Below, piece after piece: positions 32,101 to 41,046 of a DNA stretch of 64,000 nt. A model generated the notes under the pieces. The model did not search any database and was not told the origin of the DNA. It saw only the letters and a list, made by a program, of their open reading frames with translations. This stretch comes from a virus: positions 1 to 64,000 of IMG/VR virus record IMGVR_UViG_3300035670_000065. The stretch is one strand, 5' to 3'. A program made the translations under genes and the position numbers. Each line of letters starts with the position of its first letter. Within the stretch, counting starts at the first letter, position 1.

Positions 32101-32856
32101 GCCTTGCCCGAAACTATTGAACCCACCAACCCCAATCATGTTCTCTACAGTTGCGAGGGCAACGCAATTCATCAGATAGCAAACTGCGTGTGATGATGTT
32201 GTAACTTGTACTGTGAATCCGTCAAGCCTTGAGTTATATCCTGTCGCAACAAGCGTTTGCACATTAGCCGTTGGTCGCTTGAATATGTATCCAGTACCAA
32301 GTATGCCGTTGTGGAATCCTGCTGATCTGACACCATCTACCGTTGTGGTAACAACCACCGACCCCGCAGGGACTGAAGACAAAGCAGCGTTGGCGGAGCC
32401 AATATCGTCCCACGCCATGCCAATCTCGCAGACTTCTGTATCAACTAATGACGCACCTGAACGGCCGGTAATGAATGCGTTTAGACCGTCATAAATTCGC
32501 TCTGTGCCACTCGTAGTCCAGCGGGTTTTGTCACTAAGTCCAGCGTAGTATGCCGATTTGATGTAGATCGTACCGCTGTCATTGTTGTTGAAAAGTATCT
32601 GGTTCGCTGGCGTCAATGCAGCGTCGGTGTATAGTTCAAACGTATTCGCAGCAGTTGATTTTGCGTAGTAGGTCGTATTCGCTGCAAGCGCCGTAGGCCC
32701 ACCGTTCTGAGTAGGAAGCGTACCACCGCTGAACTGCACCCCAGTGCCATCGCGCAAGCCGTGATTGGTAAGCGTGACCAGATTGGACGCGCCGAAGGTA
32801 ACGACCTTCGAATCACCCTTCCCGCCAAAGCAGATTAGGCTGTATACGGTAGCCAT
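29125..32856 (-). CDS. Large tail fibre/adhesin protein, mosaic and GC-rich
   Basis: A 1243-residue structural protein. The N-terminus (VYSLICFGGKGDSKVVTFGA) and repeated right-handed beta-type segments suggest a receptor-binding fibre or spike. The gene is much richer in GC than its surroundings from about 29308 upward, but its last 60 codons return to the AT-rich style. At the boundary are two related 24-residue repeats (DNAAAVRTELTTELARID and DNAEATRAELTPELNRID). This points to replacement of the main part of the fibre by recombination in the C-terminal repeat. Its ATG overlaps the stop of the small gene upstream. Confidence 0.75.
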   Translation of the reverse strand: MATVYSLICFGGKGDSKVVTFGASNLVTLTNHGLRDGTGVQFSGGTLPTQNGGPTALAANTTYYAKSTAANTFELYTDAALTPANQILFNNNDSGTIYIKSAYYAGLSDKTRWTTSGTERIYDGLNAFITGRSGASLVDTEVCEIGMAWDDIGSANAALSSVPAGSVVVTTTVDGVRSAGFHNGILGTGYIFKRPTANVQTLVATGYNSRLDGFTVQVTTSSHAVCYLMNCVALATVENMIGVGGFNSFGQGVQVAGAATVRNCVFIGLRDGIACLQFSGGQVVANCISTSNVYGFAGLNGSGAYQTTNIFGNYYNNIAVGNTTNWHVVTGTEKATNNAGLSGEAWMVGTGAVRFTIATTDFVDQAGTGTPPAYTVWPDLSPAAITSVQVENATTYFGVNESDISDAFRPAYTGSAYNTAVADGSLVAGLSYTIATVGTSDFTTVGASANTVGITFKATGVGDNTKTGTATLNAKYDIGAYEFDLGYGTWPNTVTVSTSGMVDGSRISINKQSDGTELRNELLSSETTDSFSYNTTVDVPVYLYLRKGSSANYYHPVKVGATILADGGLTYSFSGLQVEDIAATTITGNVATDWTINWATGAITHTSGTTRYSVQNLYSHHQNESDSSTNIDATPKMYGVTPTIFTLINDGSITAGDLEDLYGGSVEFTDGSIYANVYSVGGLSGTPDVYVYQGTTKLTSFWSAGHIDILVKTANAGGSLVSSGLVDGYARKWGYTYDNYQTDCSGAGRNVLPLATLADAAITETEVTVGGWSDVTFTFGSTSKDFGDGDGPQTYYLVIDCNNRPLSEVYQRAQYVCRAGASGTLNGVAAETYAKANAAYTANKAAPFGTYAGGVWTLAQGVWLDNVPSGDSLNYIVTDHAGGTHQNVVALNQSVTITGPTAGSRVQIYDTTNNVELFNSTTSPYYWEDPSAPVGDRAIRVRIAYVSGTSAKAFIEANIGTCGTASNNKDVTYLASQTNDTTYNSNAIDGPAIYATSGITFTDAATDRVNCNIAGGSVTWPTIYATFVYWNFTSTGIANDFTYISAPDTANYLLSGMKIRNTSATDLMVISGYGREATSGLSKDIIDTAGSTGNIFLAPDHVVPYAVSGTYAITGDISTVLAAIPAATDNATAVWANGTRTLTAGSAPSAADNAAAVRTELTTELARIDVAISTRLATAGYTAPPTSLDNAEATRAELTPELNRIDTNISSRQPTGEVSANITKINGKVVTGDGIGTKFGVLP

Positions 32857-32990
32857 TATTTACTCGCCACGCCTTGCTGTTTTTCCCATGTCCTGAAGGC
32901 CCCAAGACCAAGCATACCCATCAGCACTTGCAACGTTAGCATCGTGTCAATCGGCGGGAAGGTGCCGGAATATTTAATTTCATTCATCAT
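32856..32990 (-). CDS. 44-residue hydrophobic protein, holin-like
   Basis: ATG at 32988-32990 (or the adjacent one at 32985-32987), with AGGA 6 bases upstream. The peptide starts MMNEIKYSGTFPPIDT, then has one hydrophobic segment (MLTLQVLMGMLGLGAF) and a basic end. A longer frame from 33080 would run through the tailspike gene and is less likely. Short membrane proteins with this kind of opening are found next to fibre genes in some phages; I cannot tell if it is a second holin. It belongs to the GC-rich module. Confidence 0.6.
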   Translation of the reverse strand: MMNEIKYSGTFPPIDTMLTLQVLMGMLGLGAFRTWEKQQGVASK

Positions 32991-35128
32991 TTCAATCCTA
33001 AGAATTTTGCAACAGTTAATATCTTCTTGGTAATATATTCGCCAATACTTCCAGTCACAGGAGCTCCTGTGTAATCCCAAGTACCTTTAGGTAGGGTAGC
33101 AGGCATAAAGTCAACTAAAGTTGTTGTAGCACTAGGGTCTACATATATTTCATTGGTGGGATCTAATGTACCGGTTGGGTAGGTCTTATTGCCTTGGATA
33201 AAGTTATCAAACATTATCATATTGCGCTGAGTATTAGATCCTACGTATACCCCATAATCACTATTATTTTGAATTCTAGAGCCAGTAATTACGTTTAAAC
33301 GTGTTGAATTACTGCTTGTGCCAGTAAACTTAACACCACAGCCGCGATTATAATAAATATTGCAATTATCAAATCGTACTTCTCTAGGGGATCCTTCGGA
33401 GGATATTGGTGCATCTGTAAACCGAACACCATCTGATCCAGCCTTCTCAATCTCGCAGTTAAATACTTTATGATAGTCGCCACCTTTAATATGTAAGCAA
33501 ACACCAGTACCAACTGGAGTTGTACCACCAGTATCGGCACCTACAACATATAGGTTTTCTAATCTACAGAACTTAGCATTTAGAACAATACCATCATCTG
33601 AAGAATTAGCTGTTGTTTTAAGAAGGAAATTTGATAGAGAGCAATTAGGTGCTTGTATCTGAATAACGGGGCCTAAATCGCCGACGCTGGGCTGAAATTG
33701 AATACCTCGACCAGGGCCGCGAATATGTACATCTTCCTTAGTAATAACTATACGTTCATCTATATTAGCTGTGCCAGTTCCCGGAGCTAGTAGATATATA
33801 ACATCTCCACGGCCTGATACGGCTTTACTTAATGCAGCAGTAACGGTCTTTAGTGGAGAAGCGGGAGATGTGCCAGGCGCTAGATCAGTTCCAGCTACTG
33901 GATCTACATACCAACGTGTTCCGAAACCTTGGTGCGATGCTCTTAAAGATTCAACGTCTAATTTAGCTTGAGCAGCAACTTCCGCGGCGAATCCACTAGC
34001 ATCTACTTCTGTACCTAGTGAATTATTTACTAGAGTTCCGAAACCTGTGATAGTTATCTTGCCTTTAGTACAAGTTGAATCAACTGTAACAGTTCCGCCA
34101 TTTAAGTGAATCCAAACTTGTCCAGATGAAGTAGCATGATTCTGGTTTATAATCTTCAAACGTCCATGGAATCCATCGAACGTAACATTTAAACGTGCGC
34201 CGTTTCGGTCAAGAATTGCTGTACCTTCATCTGAGTAGCACTCTTTAAAGTAAGAAGCGTGTCCAGAGGACACAGCAGAAGTCTGTCTAATAGTGTACCC
34301 TCTAGAGGTCCCATCTACTAGACCACAGCGTTCGTATATACAGTGTGCGTTATCTAACCCATCTATGATGCAGTCATGATAAAGAGATTCCCCACCTTGA
34401 TAGCCGGTAATCTTACAGTTGTACCATTGAGAGTTGGTGGTTACACAGCCCTGTGTTAGAGTGACTGTTGATCTGAATACATTAAGTGTAGCACCATCAC
34501 CTCTAAATACTAGGGCAGTTACATTATCTGTTGCACCTACAGTGAAGTTACCCTTCAGGTAGAACTCACCCAAACCTCTTAGTGTAGCGATAAAGGAAGC
34601 ATCAGCAAACGTGCTAGAAGGTGCCTTTAATGTACCTGCTGGATATGTAGTACCTGATACCCCATTAACTGTATCTATATAAACTTTACCGTTATAACTA
34701 GACTGCTGAATTTCCTGCATCTGTACAAGACCTGCGGAGTTATTCGAGCGTACAGCTACATTATTTAGATTAGTAACGTCTAGGATGTTATTATTAGATC
34801 CAATTAGAGATACTGAGTATGATCCGTTTTCAAAGGTAACGGTATACCCGTTAATCATTTCGATAACGCGAGCGTACTCAAGACCTCCAAGAGATACTGT
34901 TGTGTTGTGGCTGTGGGTATCGTCGTAGAACTGACCTTCTTCGCTATCTTCCCAATCTTTAAGCGCAAGTCTAAAAGCATTAGTATCAAGAGCATAACTA
35001 GAACCTCCTAGATACGTTAGGAAGAACTGGGGCACGAAGATCTCCTTCGTTACCCCATTCACTATTAGACCTGTTTGTACATAGTCTGCATCTGCGTAGT
35101 CATCTGGAGTGTAGTATAAAACTGCCAT
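32987..35128 (-). CDS. Tailspike-like protein with right-handed beta-helix
   Basis: A 713-residue protein. The N-terminal 150 residues form a structural attachment domain (LKDWEDSEEGQFYDDTH, then VTFENGSYSVSLIGSNNNIL). The centre carries pectate-lyase-like beta-helix features: DPVAGTDLAPGTSPASPLKT, IRGPGRGIQFQPS, NCSLSNFLLKT, FDNCNIYYN, RIQNNSDYGVYVGSNT. Such proteins usually bind or cut surface polysaccharide. A catalytic residue cannot be assigned by eye. Composition is AT-rich, unlike the gene to its left. Confidence 0.78.
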   Translation of the reverse strand: MAVLYYTPDDYADADYVQTGLIVNGVTKEIFVPQFFLTYLGGSSYALDTNAFRLALKDWEDSEEGQFYDDTHSHNTTVSLGGLEYARVIEMINGYTVTFENGSYSVSLIGSNNNILDVTNLNNVAVRSNNSAGLVQMQEIQQSSYNGKVYIDTVNGVSGTTYPAGTLKAPSSTFADASFIATLRGLGEFYLKGNFTVGATDNVTALVFRGDGATLNVFRSTVTLTQGCVTTNSQWYNCKITGYQGGESLYHDCIIDGLDNAHCIYERCGLVDGTSRGYTIRQTSAVSSGHASYFKECYSDEGTAILDRNGARLNVTFDGFHGRLKIINQNHATSSGQVWIHLNGGTVTVDSTCTKGKITITGFGTLVNNSLGTEVDASGFAAEVAAQAKLDVESLRASHQGFGTRWYVDPVAGTDLAPGTSPASPLKTVTAALSKAVSGRGDVIYLLAPGTGTANIDERIVITKEDVHIRGPGRGIQFQPSVGDLGPVIQIQAPNCSLSNFLLKTTANSSDDGIVLNAKFCRLENLYVVGADTGGTTPVGTGVCLHIKGGDYHKVFNCEIEKAGSDGVRFTDAPISSEGSPREVRFDNCNIYYNRGCGVKFTGTSSNSTRLNVITGSRIQNNSDYGVYVGSNTQRNMIMFDNFIQGNKTYPTGTLDPTNEIYVDPSATTTLVDFMPATLPKGTWDYTGAPVTGSIGEYITKKILTVAKFLGLK

Positions 35129-35131
35129 ATA

Positions 35132-35836
35132 TTACCCCCAGAAGTTAGGTGCACGGTTCTTAGTCGCTACGTTAGTGGATTGATAGTGGATATCAACTGT
35201 ATGAAGGAAAACATCAGGGACTAGTCCTTGACTTACTGTTAAGTCGTTTGCTGAAAGATACACTCTTCCAAATAACATGCCATCTACCTCAATATCACTA
35301 GTATTTAGTAGGTTAGCTCCACCGCCTGGTGCAGAGGCTAATGCTTCACAAACCATATGCTGATACTGAGTAGTAGAAGCGTTCTGAAACTCTACAATAG
35401 TAATTGGAGAAGAAAAGGCGGCTTGATTATGGCCTTTGGCCCAGATCAATTCCCAACCCCAAGTAACTGAACCACCTGTTACATACGGGTTATTATGGCT
35501 CCAATGTGCATGAATGTATATATCAGTACCTGGAGCGTAATCATGTGGCATATGTGCTGTTATCTGTTGTGCGCTTCCAACTTGGTGGGCATGCTGTTTA
35601 ATACCTCCACGATATACTTGAACGGTAGGTGCATCTGCATCTCCCTCATGGTAGTGCATTTCACATTGTAGATCGTGCCAGCCCCATGTCTGAGAAGAAT
35701 TAGGCCCAATTTTAATACCAGATCCCTGAGTTTTAGGCACCTGAGCATTTAGCCCATCCCTAAGGTCCGTCCAATTTGTGTCCATCTCAGTATGGGTTAA
35801 GGCTGACCCTTTTCCTGCTCTTGTTGTAATTGCCAT
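35132..35836 (-). CDS. Virion structural protein
   Basis: A 234-residue protein. It opens AITTRAGKGSALTHTEMDTN, a short N-terminal sequence common in phage tail appendage proteins, and is then His- and Trp-rich beta structure (MHYHEGDADAPTVQVYRGG; IYIHAHWSHNN). Probably a receptor-binding head domain or accessory spike. Function inferred from neighbours. Confidence 0.6.
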   Translation of the reverse strand: MAITTRAGKGSALTHTEMDTNWTDLRDGLNAQVPKTQGSGIKIGPNSSQTWGWHDLQCEMHYHEGDADAPTVQVYRGGIKQHAHQVGSAQQITAHMPHDYAPGTDIYIHAHWSHNNPYVTGGSVTWGWELIWAKGHNQAAFSSPITIVEFQNASTTQYQHMVCEALASAPGGGANLLNTSDIEVDGMLFGRVYLSANDLTVSQGLVPDVFLHTVDIHYQSTNVATKNRAPNFWG

Positions 35837-35845
35837 CTATAATCC

Positions 35846-37651
35846 TTACTGATCTAAAATTAGAACCGCTGATAGAGAGGCTCCGGTTGCTGAATCTATA
35901 GTACCTACAATAGATCCTGTCTTGTAGTATGGTGCACCTGAAGACTTTCGGGCCCATCCAATTACAGGCTGATCTATAGAGTATACTTTAGACATAGTTA
36001 CCTGCCCTTGGGCATTCGTATTACCCTCTAGAGCTACCCATGTGGCCTTAATTGTGCCTGTAGGATTACTTCCAGGGGCTGATCCCATTGTATAAGTATA
36101 CGAGTTTGCATCCACCTTAGTAATAGTGAATACACCGTTATTTGCTAAGTGACTTGCACCTGAGATAACTACTTTATCGTTGGTTACCATTGCATGGCCA
36201 GTATGTGTAACTGTAGCAGTAGTACCTGAGTTACTTATTGTAACTGTATCATCAAAGGGTAGATCGCCTGTAGCATTTGATGCTCTTAAGAACACTCTAG
36301 CATCCTGAATAGGACTTCCAGTAGTATTAACCACTGTAACAGTAGTAGGTACCGCACCTGCTATAATAGTAGTAGTGGAGCCTCCAGAGTTTCTAACTGA
36401 GAAGGTAGAGTCTGCATTAATTGTTACTGAGCCACCAGAATTATTATATACTACCTCATTACCAGTAGATCCATCAGACCCTGCGTATCCTGTAAACGTA
36501 AAGTTGTCGAAGGTGTAACTGCCTGCAGCAGTTATTTCTATAGCATGATTAGAGCCATCTGATATAAATGTAAGTCCTGAAGCATTTGCTAGGTAGGTAG
36601 AATTAGGTACTAGCAATGTTGTGGTCGCTCTATTATTACTAAAAGTAGTATCAGCTATTGTGGCCGCACCATCTAGTGTAATCGTATCCGTACGTGTAAA
36701 AGTACAGTTAGTTACTGAAGTAGCTCCACGAAAGTTAAATGTACCTACATTAGTAAAAGAACATCCTGACCAGTTAACAGTAGCATTATCAGTAATAGTA
36801 AAGTTACCGCGTGCTGTAGTACCTAGTGCTAGAAAGGATATGGAGGTCCAATCTACTCTACTTGAAGCATTACGAATTTCGAATAAATTAAAGGTAGAAG
36901 TTACTTTTTCTGTATTATCAATTAGAATAGAGGTATTGGAGTCTCTAAAGTCTACAGCGGTACCTGAAGTCCCCATTAAGAACAGACCTTTTTGAAGGTA
37001 CCCCCCGGGAACGGCTTGGCACAGTCCCCAACGATTTGTATTAGAATCGTTTTGAGTTGCTGCACCAGAAAATGTAGCATACCCGTTTGCTAAGTCTCCA
37101 TCAACTGATTGCAATATACCTCTGCCCCATCTTATTACATCACATCCAGTTCCACCCTTCGCGTTTGCTAATTGCTTATACCCAATTCCGAAGTACTGTT
37201 TCGTACTTGTGGGGGATCCGACCGTTATACTGGGCGTTACTGTTGGGTCAACAACATAGTTCTTCCAGCCACCTAGTGCATCAGTATCCTTACCTGCTAC
37301 ATACCAGGCATAGAATGCTGCTAGGGATGAGCCAATAAGTACCGAGACACCTCCGGCGGATTGGTTATCCACGTTATTAGGGCACTGCTGGTTAATCCAT
37401 ACGAAAAAACAGTCCCCCGTGCCAAAAGTAATACCAGCACCATTATTATACATCATTCCAGTGTTACCAGTACCACCAGTTGTTTGATACTTCGCAATAC
37501 AGTTAGATCCTTGGATAAAGAAATCAGGTTCTAATATAGGATTAGTACCTGCAGTCCAACCCGTTGCAGAGGTTTCCGCCCAGTTGGTGACAGATTCTGC
37601 TGTGCTAATAGTTTGCGCTGTTAAATCTGACGTGTAAGCTGCGGCTGCCAT
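35846..37651 (-). CDS. Tail appendage protein with beta-helix and C-terminal beta-sandwich
   Basis: A 601-residue protein. Residues about 230-420 have repeated short beta turns rich in Thr, Asn and Ser (NFTITDNATVNWSGCSFTNV; FNFRGATSVTNCTF), consistent with a beta-helix. A C-terminal domain follows with VTVVNTTGSPIQDARVFLRA, resembling carbohydrate-binding or carboxypeptidase-regulatory-like sandwiches. Part of the adhesin series. Confidence 0.65.
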   Translation of the reverse strand: MAAAAYTSDLTAQTISTAESVTNWAETSATGWTAGTNPILEPDFFIQGSNCIAKYQTTGGTGNTGMMYNNGAGITFGTGDCFFVWINQQCPNNVDNQSAGGVSVLIGSSLAAFYAWYVAGKDTDALGGWKNYVVDPTVTPSITVGSPTSTKQYFGIGYKQLANAKGGTGCDVIRWGRGILQSVDGDLANGYATFSGAATQNDSNTNRWGLCQAVPGGYLQKGLFLMGTSGTAVDFRDSNTSILIDNTEKVTSTFNLFEIRNASSRVDWTSISFLALGTTARGNFTITDNATVNWSGCSFTNVGTFNFRGATSVTNCTFTRTDTITLDGAATIADTTFSNNRATTTLLVPNSTYLANASGLTFISDGSNHAIEITAAGSYTFDNFTFTGYAGSDGSTGNEVVYNNSGGSVTINADSTFSVRNSGGSTTTIIAGAVPTTVTVVNTTGSPIQDARVFLRASNATGDLPFDDTVTISNSGTTATVTHTGHAMVTNDKVVISGASHLANNGVFTITKVDANSYTYTMGSAPGSNPTGTIKATWVALEGNTNAQGQVTMSKVYSIDQPVIGWARKSSGAPYYKTGSIVGTIDSATGASLSAVLILDQ

Positions 37652-37989
37652 TATACTACCCTAACTTCAAATCCGCGATCCTGATTTATAATAAATGCAA
37701 TCGCTACTTCTATGCTCTGTAAAGCGGCTGCTAACGCGGTATTACCTTTGGCTACTTCCGCCATTGCGTGCGCTAGGAAATCCTCAATTTCTACTTCATT
37801 TGTTTCTGGATGGTAGTGCCTCTGATTGGCTCCATCTACTCCAAACATTTTGTATTCCACCATTACTTTATACTTAGGAGGTAACTCATCATTAGTAAAA
37901 GTTGGCTGTGTAATCTCAAGTCTAAGTAAGTGAACACGATTAAACTCAATCTGAGGCTGTACTAAATTGCTTTCAACTTGTATGCCCAT
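37651..37989 (-). CDS. Small virion-associated protein
   Basis: A 112-residue protein with beta-strand N-terminus and helical C-terminus (DFLAHAMAEVAKGNTALAAA). Its stop overlaps the ATG of the appendage gene at 37651. Possibly a fibre assembly partner. Not recognised. Confidence 0.55.
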   Translation of the reverse strand: MGIQVESNLVQPQIEFNRVHLLRLEITQPTFTNDELPPKYKVMVEYKMFGVDGANQRHYHPETNEVEIEDFLAHAMAEVAKGNTALAAALQSIEVAIAFIINQDRGFEVRVV

Positions 37990-38000
37990 ATAATCTCCTT

Positions 38001-38025
38001 AAAAGAGGGAGGGATTACCTCCCTC
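38001..38025 (-). terminator. Terminator hairpin, minus strand
   Basis: Read on the minus strand: GAGGGAGG, 5-base loop, CCTCCCTC, then TTTT, directly after the 643-residue gene ending at 38032. The T tract is short, so it may attenuate rather than fully stop transcription. Confidence 0.65.
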
Positions 38026-38031
38026 CTCTAA

Positions 38032-39963
38032 TTATTCGTCACTAATTCTAGACGCGTTAGCAGAACCGCCTGCAGTACCAAGAGAACCAGTACCTTCAGA
38101 AGTTTTAATCTTAGGTGTACCTCCACCGTTACGAACACGGAAGAATAGGTTTCTATCCTGTAAGTAAACACCTGTGAAGGTCATCGTAGCACCAGCGGAA
38201 GCATCATCAATGTAGCTAATAAATATATTAGCACCGTTTGCCGCAGTATTAGTACTGAAGTCCGTACTACCAATAGTAAACGTAGAACCTGAGTAAGAGG
38301 TATACGCATGACGGGTATATGCACCATTAGTACGCTTAATACGAATTGTACCTGTTGAAGGAGTATCTGTTGGGATTGCTCCTGAAACCACTACAGCTAC
38401 TACAGCCGTACCAGATAGTGCACCATTTAAAGTTAGCTGTCCTAGGTTAATATCATTAACCGGGGCACCATTAACTGTACCTGTAACTGTACCTGAAGTA
38501 ATAGTACTGTTATCAGCAGGTACTGTACCGGTAAGCATTGGACCAATCCACATTTGACCAGTTGTACCGTAGTCTAATAGTTTGTGCAACTTGGCCGTTC
38601 CGGCCGGACTGGCAAACGTTAGGGTACTTCCCTCTACGAACGGGCCATTGGTTTCCGCATCGTAGTTTAGTCTATATCCACGCTCAGCAACTAGAACACG
38701 GTCACCACTTACTAAGTTACCCATTGTAAAGGTAACGTTGTTAGGAGGTGTAATTGGGTTACCAGTGATAAGGTCAATAACCGAATCAGTATATGCTAGG
38801 TCTAGGTTATCAACACCGAAACCATATGCACCGATAAGAGCAGAACCCGTAGATTGACCGCAAGCTGGGAAGCTTAGTGCCTTTTCAGCAACTGCTGTGA
38901 AAGTAGCATTTGCGGCATCTGGAGAGGCTTGAACAATGGTTTTTGTGCCATCAGTCATAGCAGGTGCTGCACCTGTCAGCAACTGAACCCAGATCTTGTT
39001 AGAACCATTATCTGCTAGAACTTGTGCTGTAGCTCCGTTACCGAAGGTTACTGAAGTACCTTCGTCAAATGTGCCTGTTAAACTAGTGTATGTTAATTCG
39101 TGTGTGATACCACGGAAGAGTTCGCCGTTTAGACCATATAGTGTAGAACCAGACCCTTGGCGGGTTAGGTACTTAATACGTTCGTACAGGTCGTTAATAC
39201 CTGCTCCGTTTAGGTCCCAACGTGAGTAGTATGCTTCGTTAACAGTATCAATGTTAACGTCCATTGTATTGTAACCTTCAGCATCATTTGCAATATCGCT
39301 ATAAGGCGATGCTGTCATGTTACCTTCTGTCTCTTGATTGTTCAAGTCATCAGCATACGTTAACGCAGACACGTTATTACCACGTGAGGTCCCGTTAATC
39401 TTGAACTCAGAGAATGTCTTACCCCAAACACGAGTTTGAGTAATTAGACGACGTCCGTCAATATCTGCCCCTGCAGTACGCACTTTAAGCATAAAACGGT
39501 GTGAAATACCGTTGGCTTCATCACGGTTAATACCTTTGAAAGTATCTCCATCGGGAATACTGTTCCAGAAATCATTAGCAATAACTGCCCCGTTCTGGAT
39601 AACTTGCATGTCCATGCCTTTATTCGCATAGACTAAGATACCGTCATAAATTATGTTACCCTCATCCTGGATAATAGATCCGCCAAAGATGTATTCGGCT
39701 GTAGTATCATCAATGTTATAGCCATTGATAAGCGTAATAATGTTATCCGTTGAACGGTCAGAGGGGGTATCTCTAGAGATATCCATGTAATCATCTGCCG
39801 CTACTTGGGAAGCGTCATCAGCAAGACCTTGTAACCAACGGTGTAACTCAATAACAGTAACGTAATTTACGCCAGCTGTTCCATGAGCAAATGTCCCACC
39901 GCCGTCTAGGTAACGAATATCCTTATCGTTCTGAATCTCCCAACGGGCTGCATCTAGTGCCAT
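38032..39963 (-). CDS. Large virion structural protein (tail appendage)
   Basis: A 643-residue protein, start MALDAARWEIQNDKDIRYLD. An acidic helical N-terminal region contains FKGINRDEANGISHRF and YSRWDLNGAGINDLYERIKY. Several Gly/Thr-rich beta domains then follow with a repeated layout (GTFDEGTSVTFGNGATAQVL and FVEGSTLTFASPAGTAKLHK), suggesting tandem immunoglobulin-like or lectin-like modules. It is followed by a terminator-like hairpin, so it may be strongly expressed. Confidence 0.65.
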   Translation of the reverse strand: MALDAARWEIQNDKDIRYLDGGGTFAHGTAGVNYVTVIELHRWLQGLADDASQVAADDYMDISRDTPSDRSTDNIITLINGYNIDDTTAEYIFGGSIIQDEGNIIYDGILVYANKGMDMQVIQNGAVIANDFWNSIPDGDTFKGINRDEANGISHRFMLKVRTAGADIDGRRLITQTRVWGKTFSEFKINGTSRGNNVSALTYADDLNNQETEGNMTASPYSDIANDAEGYNTMDVNIDTVNEAYYSRWDLNGAGINDLYERIKYLTRQGSGSTLYGLNGELFRGITHELTYTSLTGTFDEGTSVTFGNGATAQVLADNGSNKIWVQLLTGAAPAMTDGTKTIVQASPDAANATFTAVAEKALSFPACGQSTGSALIGAYGFGVDNLDLAYTDSVIDLITGNPITPPNNVTFTMGNLVSGDRVLVAERGYRLNYDAETNGPFVEGSTLTFASPAGTAKLHKLLDYGTTGQMWIGPMLTGTVPADNSTITSGTVTGTVNGAPVNDINLGQLTLNGALSGTAVVAVVVSGAIPTDTPSTGTIRIKRTNGAYTRHAYTSYSGSTFTIGSTDFSTNTAANGANIFISYIDDASAGATMTFTGVYLQDRNLFFRVRNGGGTPKIKTSEGTGSLGTAGGSANASRISDE

Positions 39964-39975
39964 AGTAATCCTTTC

Positions 39976-40416
39976 TTAACTATAACTCAGGGATATTCTG
40001 TCATCCCATATATTATCAAAATTTGCGTCTCCATCAGCCCAAGTCTCTGATACATCACCATCAATCCCTAGAACAAGCTTTCTTATTCTCCAGGCTGCTG
40101 CCGATGTTAAAGAGCCTACAGCCGCTTCACCGCGGTAAATTAAACTATCTGTTACAAAATCTGTTTGCTTTGCGTAAGGCATTTCTTCCTCTCCACCGGG
40201 TGGACCTGCTGGACCTTGGGGCCCTTGTGCTCCTGATGCAACTAGTATCGTAGTGGAAGGTACTTCAACTACTACGTTGGTATTTTCTGTAGAAGTAATT
40301 ATGGAACTAGTATCTACTTCTACACATATAGTGGATACTTCAGACTCCGTAACAGTATATGTATTGTCTACAGTACTTACTATTATCTGAGTACTTTCAG
40401 TAACTAACGATTCCAT
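39976..40416 (-). CDS. Virion protein with short collagen-like segment
   Basis: A 146-residue protein. A Thr/Ser/Val-rich N-terminal half is followed by a brief Gly-X-Y run (GAQGPQGPAGPPGG, about residues 82-95) and then a C-terminal domain containing YAKQTDFVTDSLIYRGEAAV. Collagen-like triplets are common trimerising stalks in phage fibres. Confidence 0.65.
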   Translation of the reverse strand: MESLVTESTQIIVSTVDNTYTVTESEVSTICVEVDTSSIITSTENTNVVVEVPSTTILVASGAQGPQGPAGPPGGEEEMPYAKQTDFVTDSLIYRGEAAVGSLTSAAAWRIRKLVLGIDGDVSETWADGDANFDNIWDDRISLSYS

Positions 40417-41006
40417 TATCTAGTTACTTCTTTGACTAAAGTTATTGTGCCTGTAGCTAGAGGGGTTACTACTCCGCCTGCACTTACTAGTTCTAAACTG
40501 TATACAGCGCTATTAAAAGTGTATGCCGCAGTAGTAGTGGCCGACACGCCTAGTCCAACCGTAAAATCAGTAGTATTAATTACTAACTTTCCATTTTCTG
40601 TAGTATATTCATCCAGTGTAGTCGTATCATCTATTTTGGCACGTAACTGCATTCTTGCAGTATACCCCGTTAAGTTGATAGGCTCATTATACTCAATGAC
40701 TCCCCCGCTAATATAGGTCTTATACCCTAGGGAATTAACAGCATTTAATTCAATTGTATCGGAGGTTAATTTAGTAGCAATATGGTATGTTTCAGTATTA
40801 TTAATATCCGTCATACCTACCACGTTGGTAATTTTTATTCTCCAACCATTAGGTACACCGTGTGAAGCACACGTGATAACACAGGGAGCAGCATTGCTGA
40901 TCCCTGTGATAGATTTATATATTTTCTTACTAGATTCCCAGCGGAGTACCTCGTTGAACGTACTGCCTTGGTAAATCTTCAGGTTTAATTTAGCTGGCGA
41001 CGCCAT
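40416..41006 (-). CDS. Virion protein with Ig-like domain
   Basis: A 196-residue protein opening MASPAKLNLKIYQGSTFNEV, as in phage baseplate or appendage N-terminal domains. A second beta domain contains GYTARMQLRAKIDDT and VYSLELVSAGG. It is the first gene behind the minus-strand promoter at 41047 and probably starts the transcript for the fibre genes to its left. Confidence 0.6.
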   Translation of the reverse strand: MASPAKLNLKIYQGSTFNEVLRWESSKKIYKSITGISNAAPCVITCASHGVPNGWRIKITNVVGMTDINNTETYHIATKLTSDTIELNAVNSLGYKTYISGGVIEYNEPINLTGYTARMQLRAKIDDTTTLDEYTTENGKLVINTTDFTVGLGVSATTTAAYTFNSAVYSLELVSAGGVVTPLATGTITLVKEVTR

Positions 41007-41046
41007 CGGAACTCCTTATGAAGAGATTGTAGTTTCATTTTTCTAT

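Noticed and set aside
32991-33080. Longer version of the 44-residue membrane ORF starting at 33080
   Set aside because: The extra 30 codons lie inside the tailspike gene and read as an unlikely Cys/Trp/Arg-rich peptide. ATG at 32990 has a proper ribosome-binding site.
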